From Planctomycetales bacterium (GTDB lineage Bacteria > Planctomycetota > Planctomycetia > Isosphaerales > Isosphaeraceae): a stretch of DNA of 10,967 nt. This document shows positions 1 to 8,100 of the stretch, one piece after another. Made by a program: the position numbers and the translations under genes. The stretch's first letter is position 1. Every line of letters begins with the position of its first letter. The notes below the pieces were generated by a model. That model worked only from the letters and a program-made list of their open reading frames with translations, was not told the DNA's origin and ran no database searches. The DNA lies in assembly GCA_027435495.1 (NCBI GenBank), contig DAHZZC010000877.1:1-10967 (forward strand), given 5' to 3'.

Positions 1-635
1 GCCACGGGCATCATCATCGACTTGCCGACGACGCAGGTTACCCGCATCACCGAGGCGGCCGCCACGCCCCCGGCAATGAATCCGTTGAGCTGAAGGTTCT
101 CCATCACGGCGGCGGCATGCGACTCGCCCACCCCGGCGAAGATGTTGCTCACCAGCCCGACCCCCGGCTCAGACAGATAGCACGCCGTCTCGCGCAAATA
201 ACTCGGTCGCACCCGGACGTTCGAATCGCTGATCAGAACGACCTCGTACTCGCGGTGCCGGTCCATCGCCGCCAGGTTCTCCACCTTCGGATTGAGCCCA
301 AAGGAGGGATTCCCAACCACGAGCTTGGCCTGATGATCGGGGAACTCAGCCAGGAGTTTCTGCACAACGGAGATCGCCGGGTCGTTCTCCTCGGCAACGC
401 CGAAAATCAACTGGTATTTCGGATAGTCGAGTCGGAAGAAACTGCGGAGGTTCTCTTCGAGCCCTTCGTCCATCCCCTTGAGCGGCTTCAGGATGGTGAC
501 GGGCGGCGTATGATCCGCGATGGCCCTCGGTCTCCGGGTCGCCCAGAAGAGGCAGGCCATCGACCAGAGCGTCGTGACGACCGCCACCACCGCGGCCATC
601 CCGAGCAGGATATTGGCGCCATCGACGGGTAGCAT
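1..635 (-). CDS. Glycosyltransferase of the HpnI / ceramide glucosyltransferase type, C-terminus cut by window edge
   Basis: This is the N-terminal 211 residues of a membrane-associated family 2/21-type glycosyltransferase; the rest lies beyond base 1. An N-terminal hydrophobic helix (about residues 8-31) is followed by the start of the GT-A domain. The motif ILKPLKGMDEGLEENL (48-63) and the stretch LDYPKYQLIFGVAEENDPAI (69-88) resemble glucosylceramide synthases. ISDSNVRV (135-142) supplies the DxD-like acidic site, and NPKVENL (115-121) is also typical. Known members transfer a sugar from a nucleotide donor to a lipid: glucose to ceramide, or in HpnI N-acetylglucosamine to bacteriohopanetetrol. 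I cannot decide the acceptor, because the (Q/R)XXRW region is missing and no other hopanoid gene is visible. ATG at 635 is supported by GGAGG nine bases upstream. The secreted protein gene at 768-1232 lies 132 bases upstream on the same strand and may share a transcript. Confidence 0.85.
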   Translation of the reverse strand, partial: MLPVDGANILLGMAAVVAVVTTLWSMACLFWATRRPRAIADHTPPVTILKPLKGMDEGLEENLRSFFRLDYPKYQLIFGVAEENDPAISVVQKLLAEFPDHQAKLVVGNPSFGLNPKVENLAAMDRHREYEVVLISDSNVRVRPSYLRETACYLSEPGVGLVSNIFAGVGESHAAAVMENLQLNGFIAGGVAAASVMRVTCVVGKSMMMPV

Positions 636-644
636 GAGAGATTT

Positions 645-649
645 CCTCC
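645..649 (-). promoter_or_regulatory. Ribosome binding site of the glycosyltransferase
   Basis: On the minus strand GGAGG is followed by nine bases and then ATG at 635. This is a near-ideal Shine-Dalgarno match and fixes the start of the glycosyltransferase. Confidence 0.7.
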
Positions 650-708
650 GGGGGCAATCCTGGCCCCTGCGCCGGCGTGGGGGTGAAACGAGTTCGATCG
701 AGTAGTCT

Positions 709-758
709 CGGCGGGTCGGGCAGGTTCCTCCCGGTCTCGACCCGCCGCCACGTTTTTT
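709..758 (+). terminator. Perfect 10-bp stem-loop followed by T6, read on the plus strand
   Basis: CGGCGGGTCG (709-718) pairs perfectly with CGACCCGCCG (738-747) across a 19-base loop. CCACG and six T (753-758) follow. On the plus strand this has the shape of a factor-independent terminator, although the T-run starts five bases after the stem. Both flanking genes are on the minus strand, where the hairpin sits between their reading frames with an A-run before it and no U-run after it. It could stop antisense transcription entering the 768-1232 gene, or serve as an intercistronic RNA hairpin. The pairing is plain in the sequence; the function is inferred. Confidence 0.4.
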
Positions 759-767
759 CTCCGACAA

Positions 768-1232
768 TCAGCGACGATCGGGACGCATCTGGAGGACCAT
801 GGGTCCCTGGCAGCATGGGCAGATCTGGGGAGCCCGGACCGAGATCGAGCAGACGTCGCAGAAGTATTCCGGGACCTGGAAGTGTCCGTCATGCTCGACG
901 CGGACGGAGGAAACCTTCAGGTAGGGAACTCCTGGATAGCGGCGGCCGTGCAACTCGGCCCGAAGATTGCGGAGCCGATCGTCCTCGAAAAGGGCCCGGG
1001 TGACCTCGTCGCGAAAAAGCGGGAGTATCGACCGATCCTCACCCAGCAGCACAACCTGCTTCGAGGCCGACCCGGGATCCAGTTTCAATTCGAGGTCGAG
1101 CATGCGGAGGGCGGATTCCAGCATGAGGACACGACCGCGGACGGTCACTTCGGTCGGACCCGGCGACGACGCGGGCGGGGCCGCACCGAGAAGGACCAGC
1201 ACGCCAGCCACAAGGCCCCTCGCGAGACCCAT
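768..1232 (-). CDS. Small secreted protein with C-terminal CX2C-X9-CX2C metal-binding-type cluster
   Basis: A 154-residue protein of unknown function. It opens with a typical signal peptide: positive n-region MGLAR, hydrophobic core GLVAGVLVLLGAA, and likely cleavage near residues 18-24. The middle (about 28-118) is rich in predicted beta strands and charged residues, starting with TVRGRVLMLESAL, which could be a small barrel. The end carries C125, C128, C138, C140 and C141 in FCDVCSISVRAPQICPCC, a CX2C-X9-CX2C arrangement like zinc ribbons or rubredoxin-type knuckles. I recall similar proteins with this tail in planctomycetes, but no assigned role. Exported zinc ribbons are unusual, so the cysteines might bind metal or form disulfides. 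I chose ATG 1232 because GGGAG lies 11 bases upstream and the signal peptide starts cleanly. An in-frame ATG at 1295 would add 21 residues, has no Shine-Dalgarno, and would be almost leaderless from the promoter proposed at 1304-1312. Confidence 0.7.
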   Translation of the reverse strand: MGLARGLVAGVLVLLGAAPPASSPGPTEVTVRGRVLMLESALRMLDLELKLDPGSASKQVVLLGEDRSILPLFRDEVTRALFEDDRLRNLRAELHGRRYPGVPYLKVSSVRVEHDGHFQVPEYFCDVCSISVRAPQICPCCQGPMVLQMRPDRR

Positions 1233-1303
1233 CGATCGGTTGACTCCCAATCGTCTGGTGAAGCTACGGTGAATTTTCGCGTGAAACCCCATCATTCCAT
1301 GTG

Positions 1304-1312
1304 ATTGTACCA
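1304..1312 (-). promoter_or_regulatory. Extended -10 promoter candidate for the secreted protein gene
   Basis: The minus strand reads TGGTACAAT, a TGN plus -10 hexamer (TACAAT) matching the sigma-70 extended -10 pattern. No good -35 is seen at 16-18 bases. Transcription would begin near 1297, giving a leader of about 65 bases before ATG 1232. Confidence 0.4.
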
Positions 1313-1391
1313 CAGTACCAGATCGACACGTCCGGACCAAGAGCAATCGTCCCATGCGACCTGGTGAATCGTGGAGGATGGGCCGTCTCCG

Positions 1392-1400
1392 TGGTATATT
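1392..1400 (+). promoter_or_regulatory. Extended -10 promoter candidate for the large exported protein gene
   Basis: The plus strand reads TGGTATATT, a TGN plus TATATT extended -10 element in otherwise GC-rich DNA. There is no clear -35. Transcription would start near 1407, giving a leader of about 165 bases before the start codon near 1570. It lies about 80 bases from the facing element at 1304-1312. Confidence 0.4.
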
Positions 1401-1564
1401 GGAAACAGGTTCGCTCGTAGGGCAACGGAAGAGGCCGGCGCCCAGGGCGATGGGGCCTGGGATCGCTCGTTCTACGGGTGACGGGCCTCGGGGGTTCGGG
1501 CCGATCCGATTCCGGGCAGGGCCGGCCGGGTGATGCTCACGAGCGGGTCCGGATCTGACAACCG

Positions 1565-1570
1565 GGAAGG
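1565..1570 (+). promoter_or_regulatory. Shine-Dalgarno-like site that argues for a TTG start at 1579
   Basis: GGAAGG ends eight bases before an in-frame TTG at 1579, which is ideal spacing. It is adjacent to and overlaps the GTG at 1570, which has no other upstream Shine-Dalgarno. The true start of the large protein may therefore be 1579, three codons later. Confidence 0.4.
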
Positions 1571-4500
1571 TGCGGGGCTTGGTCATCCTCCGGAATTTCC
1601 GCTGGATACGGGCGTGCCTGCTAGCGGGCGCGGTTCTCTCGGCCTCCAAGGCGGCGGCCGTTGAGGAGCCGACGTCACCTGCCCGGGCTGAAGCCCCCTC
1701 GTATTTTGTGATCCTGGATCAGCCGGCCGATCTTGGCGCCCTCCTCCAGAAAATCCGACGCCCGGATGTGGAGGTGCGGCGGGCTGAGCCCGGTCGTTCA
1801 GACCACTCGGCCTCGACACCCGCCCCGGAGTCTCCGACGTCCGCGCCCTGGGTGATCGAGTCGATCCGGATCCGGGGACGAGTCAGCGGCGATGCGGCCA
1901 CGATCACGGCCGACCTCGCCATAGTGACTTCTGGCGACGGGCCGAACTGGGTGCCGATCCGGCTCGACGGCCAGCGTTTGATCGACGCACGCGAAGGCGA
2001 CCGTGTCCTGGACCTTCGGATGATGCCGGACGCCCGATGGCAAATCGAGCTGGTCGGCCGCGGCCGGCATCGGGTCTCGGTGCCGTTCCGATGCCCGCTG
2101 ACCACCGATCCGGCCCGGGAGTCGCTCGCCATCGAGATCCCCGAGGCACTCTCGACGGCCCTGGAACTCGACTTCGACCGCCGGGAGCCCGACCTGATCG
2201 TCGGCGCAAACGAGGTCTACGGCCAGTCCGATCTTCCCGATGGAAAGGGCGCCCGCCTCTCGGCCCGGCTCTCGCCGCGGTCGAGGGTCGCCGTGAGCTG
2301 GGCTGTTGATGCCGAGTCGGGCCGTCGGAATCCGCCGATCCTCGTCGCGCAGGGGGACATCGCTCTCGACATCGATCCTGAGCAGATGCGGACTCGGTCG
2401 ACCTGGGTGATCCGATGCGTCCGGGGGATGACCCGAACCTTGCAGGTGCGTGTTCCTGACCGCGACGAGGTAACCGAGGTTCGGCTCGACGACCAGCAGG
2501 TCACGCCCGGGACCAGTGGAGCCCGGTATCCCGGCCTTTTGACAATCCCGCTGACCGATCCGCTCCGGCCCGGCGGCGAGCGTCGGCTGGTGATGACCAC
2601 GAGGCGTCCGCATGCCCGGGGTGATGGCAACCGGATCGACTTCCGCGGGTTCCCGATCGTTCACGCTCGCGAACAGACCGGCGCCATCGGCGTGACGCAG
2701 AGTCTCGATTTGTGGATCGCCCCCACCGCTGCGCAGGGGCTCCGTCGGATCGTCCCGACCTACCTGCCGCGCGACCTCGCCGAGCGGCCCGGGACCAGTC
2801 TCGCGTTCGAATTCCTGGATCAGCCGTTCGCCCTGGCGCTGGGGGTCGAGTCGTCTCCTCCACTGGTCCGCGCACGGACTCGGTCGGCGATCCGGATCGG
2901 CCCGGAGATGGCCCGGTCCGAGTCGGCGATTGACCTCCGTTGGGTTCGCGGTCGGCCGTTCGAGGTCCGGCTGAGGCTCGGGCCAGGCCTGGAGTTGACC
3001 TCAGTCGGCCCGGCCTCCATGGTCGAGGCCTGGAATCTCGATGGTGAAGACGCCGTCGATCGCCCCCGCTCGCTGACCGTTCGACTGGCGCCCAGCGTCC
3101 GCGACCAGCCTCGCGTGACGCTTCAGGTCGAGGGCTCGCAGCGGCTACCGAAGCAGGGTCCGATCCGGCTGGGGCTTTGCGCTCCCGAGGCCTCGACGGC
3201 GGTCTCCGTCTCGCTCGGGATCGAGGCCGATCGAGGGGTCTCCGTCGAACTGGACGAGGAAGCGTCGCGGCCCGCATCGGGCGACCGGCCGACCTTCCGC
3301 GTCGCCGAGGCTCCGTCCGCCCCGACGACCGCCGATGTTCCGGAAGCAACCCCCCATGCCCTGAATCTTGAAGCTGCCGGAGGACCCGATCTCCTCCCGC
3401 TTCGAATCACTCGGCTCCCCATCGCTCTCCGCGAGGAGACGACCCTCCAGGCCCGGGTCTCGCGCCAGTCGGTTGAGCTGGTTCAACGGACGACGCTGAC
3501 GGTCCGACACGGGGCGGCGGACTGGCTCTCGATCCGAGTCCCGGCCTCGGCGGCGCGTTGGGAGCTCCGGGATCGTGAAATCCTCGAGCGGAAACCGGTC
3601 TCGGATGCGCCCGACCATTCACGGATCGAGCGCATCCGGTTGGATCGCCCCATTCCGGATCGGGCCGTCCTGGAATTCCGATGGCAGGTTCCGATCGATC
3701 CGCCACTGTTGTCGCCAGCCGCTCGGGAGCTGATCCTCGATCGAATCACTTTCCCGGGCGCTGAGGAGGCACCGGCTCGTGTCGAGGTTTCCGTGAGGGC
3801 TGGGGTGGCCGCCCGGTCGATTGACCCGGCCTGGGACCGCGCCACCGATGTCGTTGCCGCGGATTCGTCCCTGCCGGCCTATGTCGAAGGCGAGGGCGGG
3901 ACCGGCCGGCCGTTCCGGATCGAGGTCGAGGCGCCCGAATCGGTGGCGATGCCGGTGCCTCTGGTCCCCCGTCTGTTGCTTCAGACAACCATCGGGCTGG
4001 ACGAGACGGTGCAGCATCGGGCCTCGTTCCGGGTCGAAGCGCATGGACCGGCCTTTCCCTTTGAGCTTCCGGAGGGGGCGAGAATCATCGCCGCCCGGGT
4101 CGACGGCCGCCCGGCCGAGCGGGTCGATCTGGAGGGGGGTGGCGAGGGTTTGCGTCTTTACCGGCTCCCGCTGCCTCCCGCTTCGGCGGCCCGGCCGGTG
4201 CTGGTCGAGCTGGAATACCAGCTCGCGGACGGTCCCTCAACAGTGCCCTGGCCGGCGCCCCGGCTTCCCGAGGGCGGCCTGGTGCTCCGGACCCTCTGGG
4301 AAATACGACTCCCCTGGGATCGCACCCTGCTGGGAGTCCCGGCCGGCTGGTCCAACGAGAATGCCTGGGTATGGGATGGTCTGCTCTGGGGCCGCCGGCC
4401 GGATCTCGCTCCCGACGCACTGGAGGGATGGCTGGTCGGTGAGGCCGCCCCGTCGGTCATCGTCGGCCCGCCCGGCGGATCGCCCGACGAATCGCAGCGG

Positions 4501-5016
4501 TTCCTTTTCGGCCGGACTTCGGCCGGTACGGCCGGTGGAACGCTCGCCCACTCAATTTCGGTCCGGATCGTCGGACGGGCCCCCATGATCGCGGTTTGCT
4601 CGGGCGCGACTCTCCTGATCGGCTTTCTGGCCATCTTCTCCCGAATCCGGTTCCGAACCGCCTGGGCGATCGCCGCCGCCATCGGGCTGCTCGGTGCCTC
4701 ATCGCTGGAGACGGACACGGCGATCCAGCTTGCGCAGTCTTCCCTGCTCGGCGCTGCGTTGACGGCGGTCGGTGTCCTGATCGAGGAGGTCGTCCAGTAC
4801 CGCCGGGCGCGGTCGCTCCCGGTCCGCGACCCCGGAACTTCGCTCGGTCTGGTCCGCGGCGACTCGTCGATCGTCGGGGCGCCGGTGGTCGGATCCGACG
4901 ATCCGACCGCCATCCGTGTTCGGACGCCTTCCACCATGGATTTCGTCCCGAGCCCGCTGACCCGAGCACCGCTCGATCCTGAGGAATCGCGCGGCTCGCC
5001 TCTGGGACGGCCCTGA
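1570..5016 (+). CDS. Very large exported, C-terminally membrane-anchored protein of unknown function with repeated beta-rich modules
   Basis: A protein of 1148 residues if GTG 1570 is used; TTG 1579 has the better-spaced Shine-Dalgarno and is a serious alternative. Numbers here count from 1570. Residues 5-31 form a signal peptide: RNFRWIR, then ACLLAGAVLSASKAAA. A long extracytoplasmic part follows with no cysteine pattern, enzyme motif or known domain that I recognise. At least four degenerate modules of 54-60 residues are visible by eye at about 124-177, 288-347, 650-707 and 827-885. They show alternating hydrophobic strands, then often a PL or PLPP turn and a final strand, suggesting beta sandwiches. 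Near the end are three hydrophobic helices (about 1006-1024, 1030-1046, 1053-1071). Arginines lie in RIRFR between helices 1 and 2 and in QYRRARS after helix 3, so the last 70 residues should face the cytoplasm. That tail has 14 Ser/Thr in residues 1082-1148. The gene precedes a Ser/Thr kinase gene on the same strand. A structural or envelope role is possible; the function is unknown. Confidence 0.85.
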   Translation: MRGLVILRNFRWIRACLLAGAVLSASKAAAVEEPTSPARAEAPSYFVILDQPADLGALLQKIRRPDVEVRRAEPGRSDHSASTPAPESPTSAPWVIESIRIRGRVSGDAATITADLAIVTSGDGPNWVPIRLDGQRLIDAREGDRVLDLRMMPDARWQIELVGRGRHRVSVPFRCPLTTDPARESLAIEIPEALSTALELDFDRREPDLIVGANEVYGQSDLPDGKGARLSARLSPRSRVAVSWAVDAESGRRNPPILVAQGDIALDIDPEQMRTRSTWVIRCVRGMTRTLQVRVPDRDEVTEVRLDDQQVTPGTSGARYPGLLTIPLTDPLRPGGERRLVMTTRRPHARGDGNRIDFRGFPIVHAREQTGAIGVTQSLDLWIAPTAAQGLRRIVPTYLPRDLAERPGTSLAFEFLDQPFALALGVESSPPLVRARTRSAIRIGPEMARSESAIDLRWVRGRPFEVRLRLGPGLELTSVGPASMVEAWNLDGEDAVDRPRSLTVRLAPSVRDQPRVTLQVEGSQRLPKQGPIRLGLCAPEASTAVSVSLGIEADRGVSVELDEEASRPASGDRPTFRVAEAPSAPTTADVPEATPHALNLEAAGGPDLLPLRITRLPIALREETTLQARVSRQSVELVQRTTLTVRHGAADWLSIRVPASAARWELRDREILERKPVSDAPDHSRIERIRLDRPIPDRAVLEFRWQVPIDPPLLSPAARELILDRITFPGAEEAPARVEVSVRAGVAARSIDPAWDRATDVVAADSSLPAYVEGEGGTGRPFRIEVEAPESVAMPVPLVPRLLLQTTIGLDETVQHRASFRVEAHGPAFPFELPEGARIIAARVDGRPAERVDLEGGGEGLRLYRLPLPPASAARPVLVELEYQLADGPSTVPWPAPRLPEGGLVLRTLWEIRLPWDRTLLGVPAGWSNENAWVWDGLLWGRRPDLAPDALEGWLVGEAAPSVIVGPPGGSPDESQRFLFGRTSAGTAGGTLAHSISVRIVGRAPMIAVCSGATLLIGFLAIFSRIRFRTAWAIAAAIGLLGASSLETDTAIQLAQSSLLGAALTAVGVLIEEVVQYRRARSLPVRDPGTSLGLVRGDSSIVGAPVVGSDDPTAIRVRTPSTMDFVPSPLTRAPLDPEESRGSPLGRP

Positions 5017-5023
5017 CCGGTCC

Positions 5024-5046
5024 TGGCATTCCTTTCGGGGATGCCA
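5024..5046 (+). other. Stem-loop just after the stop of the large exported protein gene
   Basis: TGGCATTCC (5024-5032) pairs with GGGATGCCA (5038-5046), nine pairs including one G-T, around a TTTCG loop. It begins seven bases after the stop codon at 5014-5016. No T-run follows, so it is not a classical terminator. It may stabilise or process the 3' end of the upstream message, or attenuate read-through into the kinase gene. Confidence 0.45.
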
Positions 5047-5177
5047 CGGGTTACGATAGGCCGATGAGTCAAAGAATGGCCCGCGTGAGTTGCGGTCGAT
5101 CCAGACCTCGGCTCCGGATTTCGGGCGGGGGGATAGGGCCGGTCGCGGGACTCCGATGGGCCTGGATCGGGTCGATA

Positions 5178-5184
5178 GGTGGGG
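5178..5184 (+). promoter_or_regulatory. Ribosome binding site candidate that selects the ATG at 5195
   Basis: GGTGGGG lies 10 bases before ATG 5195. The in-frame ATG at 5156 has only GGGA five bases upstream, and TTG 5090 has nothing convincing, so 5195 is preferred. Confidence 0.4.
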
Positions 5185-5194
5185 CATCCGATCG

Positions 5195-8100
5195 ATGGGC
5201 TCAAGCACAGAGACCACAGCATCGGGTACGTCGGCTGAGGAATTCGCCCGGCTCTGGCATCCGGGCGGACCCTTGCCCGATGTCTTTGAGTTCCTGGCCG
5301 CCCGGCCAGAGTTAACCGTTGCCGAGCGGCTGGCTGTCCTCCAGGTCGACCAGGCCCAACGGTGGCGGATCGGCCAGCCGCTCCCGCTCCGGGTCTACCT
5401 CGCCACCTCGCCGGAAATCGCCGAGTGCGGCGAGATGATCCGGATACTGGTCGACGGCGATCGCGAGCATCGCCGGCATTCGGCCCTCCGGCTCAACGAG
5501 ACGGCACCCAGGACCGGAACCCTGGTCGACCTCTCGCAATCGCCCACTGATGCGTTCGAACCGCCTTTCGCACGAGGGGGCGATTCCGAGGGGAGCGAGC
5601 TTGCCAAAAATGAGGAGATGCCGACCACGGCGAGCCCTGAGCCCGCCGCTCTCCTGGTCCTGACCCGAACCCCGGACGAGAGCCCTCTGACCGGACCCAG
5701 GAAGGATCTCGGCTACTCGCTCGACGAAGCCCACCACCTCCGCGCCGAGGCCGAGGCCCTCCGCGCCATGCTCGATTCCGTCCGGTTCACGCTCGTCCGT
5801 CGAATCGGGGCCGGCGGCATGGGCGTTGTGTACGAGGCCTACGACCGCAAACGCGGCGAGCTGGTCGCGCTCAAAACCATGCGACGTACCGACCCCAGTA
5901 CCCTCGCCCGGTTCAAGCAGGAATTCCGGGCCGTGGCCGGCATCGCACACCCGAACCTCGTCAACCTCTACGAGATGATCGCGGTCGAGGACCGCTGGGT
6001 CTTCACGATGGAGTTGGTCGAGGGGACCGACTTCGTCAGCGATATGAGAACCGTCCTGCCCGGTTCGCTGGCCGAGGGCGACGCCACGTCGCCACCCCTT
6101 GCGTTCAACGAACAGAGGCTCCGCGAGAATCTCCGCCAGCTTGCGGAGGGGATCGAGGCGTTGCATGCCTCGGGGAAGCTCCACCGCGACATCAAGCCGA
6201 CGAACGTCTTGGTGACACCCGAGGGACGGGTCGTCCTTCTCGACTTCGGCCTGACCGCCGACCTGGGAAGCTCCGGCAAGTTCCGCACGACGGATCGTCA
6301 GATCGTCGGCACGGTGGCTCATATGTCGCCCGAGCAGGCGGCCGGCCAACCGATCGCGCCGGCGAGCGACTGGTACAGTGTCGGCGTGATGCTCTACGAG
6401 GCAATGACCAGCCGACTGCCGTTTGTCGGGCCGCCTCACGAGGTGATCGTCCGGAAACGCTCGAGCGAGCCCCTCCGGGCCTCGGCGATCGTGCCCGGTC
6501 TGCCGGAAGACCTGGTCGACCTCTGCACCCGGCTCCTCGATCGCGACCCCGACCGGCGCCCAACCGGCCGCGAGGTCATCGCCACGCTGACCGGCTCCGA
6601 GCCCGAGCCAGTGGACCCGGCCGGCCCGGGTCGGCCGCTCCCCCTGATCGGCCGGGACCGACACCTTCAGGTACTCGACTCGGCTTTCACCGGCCTGGTC
6701 CGGCGCAGGACGCAATCCATCTTCGTCTTCGGCCGGACTGGAACCGGCAAGACAACGCTGATCCGATCGTTCCTTGAGGGCCTGGCCGGTGGCGACGACG
6801 CCATCGTTCTCTCGGGGCGGTGCTACGAGCGAGAGTCGGTCCCGTACAAGGGCCTGGACAGCCTGATCGACGCCCTGGCACGCCACCTCAAGGGGCTGCC
6901 CGCCCGTACGCTCGCAAGGCTGATGCCCCCCGACGTCGCTTACCTCGCTCGTCTGTTCCCGGTCCTCGATGGCGTTCCCATGATCGCCGCCGCCCGGGCC
7001 GAGTCGATCGATCTGCCCGACCCGCAGGAGGCCCGACGCCGGGCCGTCAAGGCCCTCCGCGTCCTGCTCCGCCGGATGGGCGAGAAGGCCCCGCTTGTCC
7101 TCGCCATCGACGATTTGCAGTGGGGCGACACGGACAGCGCTCTTCTGCTGGCCGACCTTCTCGGCTCGCCCAAGGCGCCGGTCCTCCTGCTCGTCGGTTG
7201 CTTCCGCGTCGAGGACGAGGAGGATTGCCCCCTGCTCGTCCAGCTTCGGCAAGCCCTCGAGGGGCAGCCGTCGGCCCCCGAGCACCGCGAGCTCGCCGTT
7301 GAGGCGCTCACCCAGTCCGAGGCTCGCGAGTTGGCCCTGGCCCTTCTCGGTCGCGACGACCCCGTGGCACGGGCCCAGGCCCACGTGGTGGCGCGCGAAT
7401 CCGGCGGCAATCCCCTCTTCGTCGACGAACTGGTCCGGCACCTCCGCGGTTACGGTCCGGTTGAGAAGTGGGACGCGATCGGCCGGCTCGACCTCGATGA
7501 GGTCCTTTGGGACCGCATCCGCAAGCTTCCCGACGAAGCCCAGCGCCTGCTGGGGACCGTCGCGGTCGCCGGTCGGCCGATCGACCAGTCGATGGCCTTC
7601 CGCGCCGCCGGCCTTGGTGCTGGGGGCCGGGCTGCGGCCGCCGCACTCCGAACCGCCCGGCTGATCCGCCAGGCCGGGCCCATCCCGGACGAGATCGAAA
7701 TCTATCACGACCGGATCCGCGTCTCGATCGTCGAGCAATTGCCCCCCGATCAACTCCGGCAGCATCATCAGCGACTGGCGGAGGTCCTCGCGACCTCCGG
7801 CCCGGCCGACCCGGAAGTTCTCGCCGGCCACTACCTCCATGCCGGCGACCTTCAGCGTGCACGCGCGTACTACGAACGAGGCGCCGACCAGGCAGCCTTA
7901 GCGCTGGCGTTTGACCACGCCGCGCGGCTCTACCGCACGGCCATCGAACTGGCCCCCGCAGACTCCACGGTCATTCCCTCGCTCCGGAAACGGCTAGGCG
8001 ATGCCCTGGCCAACGCCGGTCGAGGATGCCAGGCCGCACGTGTTTACCTCGAAGCGGCCTCCGCGACCGAGCCAGCCGAAACCCTCGAACTGAAGCGGCT

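Larger units (their letters stand above)
1233..1569. other. Divergent intergenic region with two facing promoter candidates
   Basis: This 337-base stretch separates the minus-strand secreted protein gene from the plus-strand large exported protein gene. It holds two extended -10 candidates (1304-1312 minus, 1392-1400 plus) and a short inverted repeat, CCCAGG (1441-1446) with CCTGGG (1456-1461), in the predicted plus-strand leader. GTAC occurs twice around CACA (1307-1318), overlapping the minus-strand -10 region and possibly an operator. I see no further gene, RNA or repeat here. Confidence 0.5.

Noticed and set aside
117..632. A 171-codon plus-strand frame opposite the glycosyltransferase
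   Set aside because: The minus strand encodes conserved glycosyltransferase motifs across the same bases, so this is a shadow. Its end 77 bases before the plus-strand hairpin at 709 was considered, but nothing in its translation suggests a gene.
882..1304. A 140-codon plus-strand frame opposite the cysteine-cluster protein gene
   Set aside because: It is antisense to a gene with a clear signal peptide and cysteine motif. The translation has no recognisable feature, and no promoter or Shine-Dalgarno supports it.
1233..1649. Extending the cysteine-cluster protein up to an upstream start at 1649
   Set aside because: The extension is Arg/Pro-rich, places the signal peptide 140 residues inside the protein, and overlaps the start of the divergent plus-strand gene.
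5052..5057. TACGAT as a -10 element for a separate kinase promoter
   Set aside because: It has only a partial match and no -35 at a usable distance, and the bases upstream form the stem-loop. Not strong enough to list.
4158..5222. A 354-codon minus-strand frame covering the end of the large exported protein gene and the gap before the kinase
   Set aside because: It is highly Arg/Ser/Pro-rich with no domain or signal peptide, and it overlaps the predicted membrane helices encoded on the other strand. It looks like a compositional shadow.
5064..5315. An 83-codon plus-strand frame starting at ATG 5064 before the kinase
   Set aside because: It overlaps the kinase N-terminal module in another frame, is Arg/Gly-rich, and has no recognisable feature.
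5312..7840. An 842-codon open frame on the minus strand inside the kinase gene
   Set aside because: The plus strand carries unmistakable kinase and ATPase motifs over the same bases. The minus-strand translation shows no domain. Long antisense frames are expected in GC-rich coding DNA where stop codons are rare.
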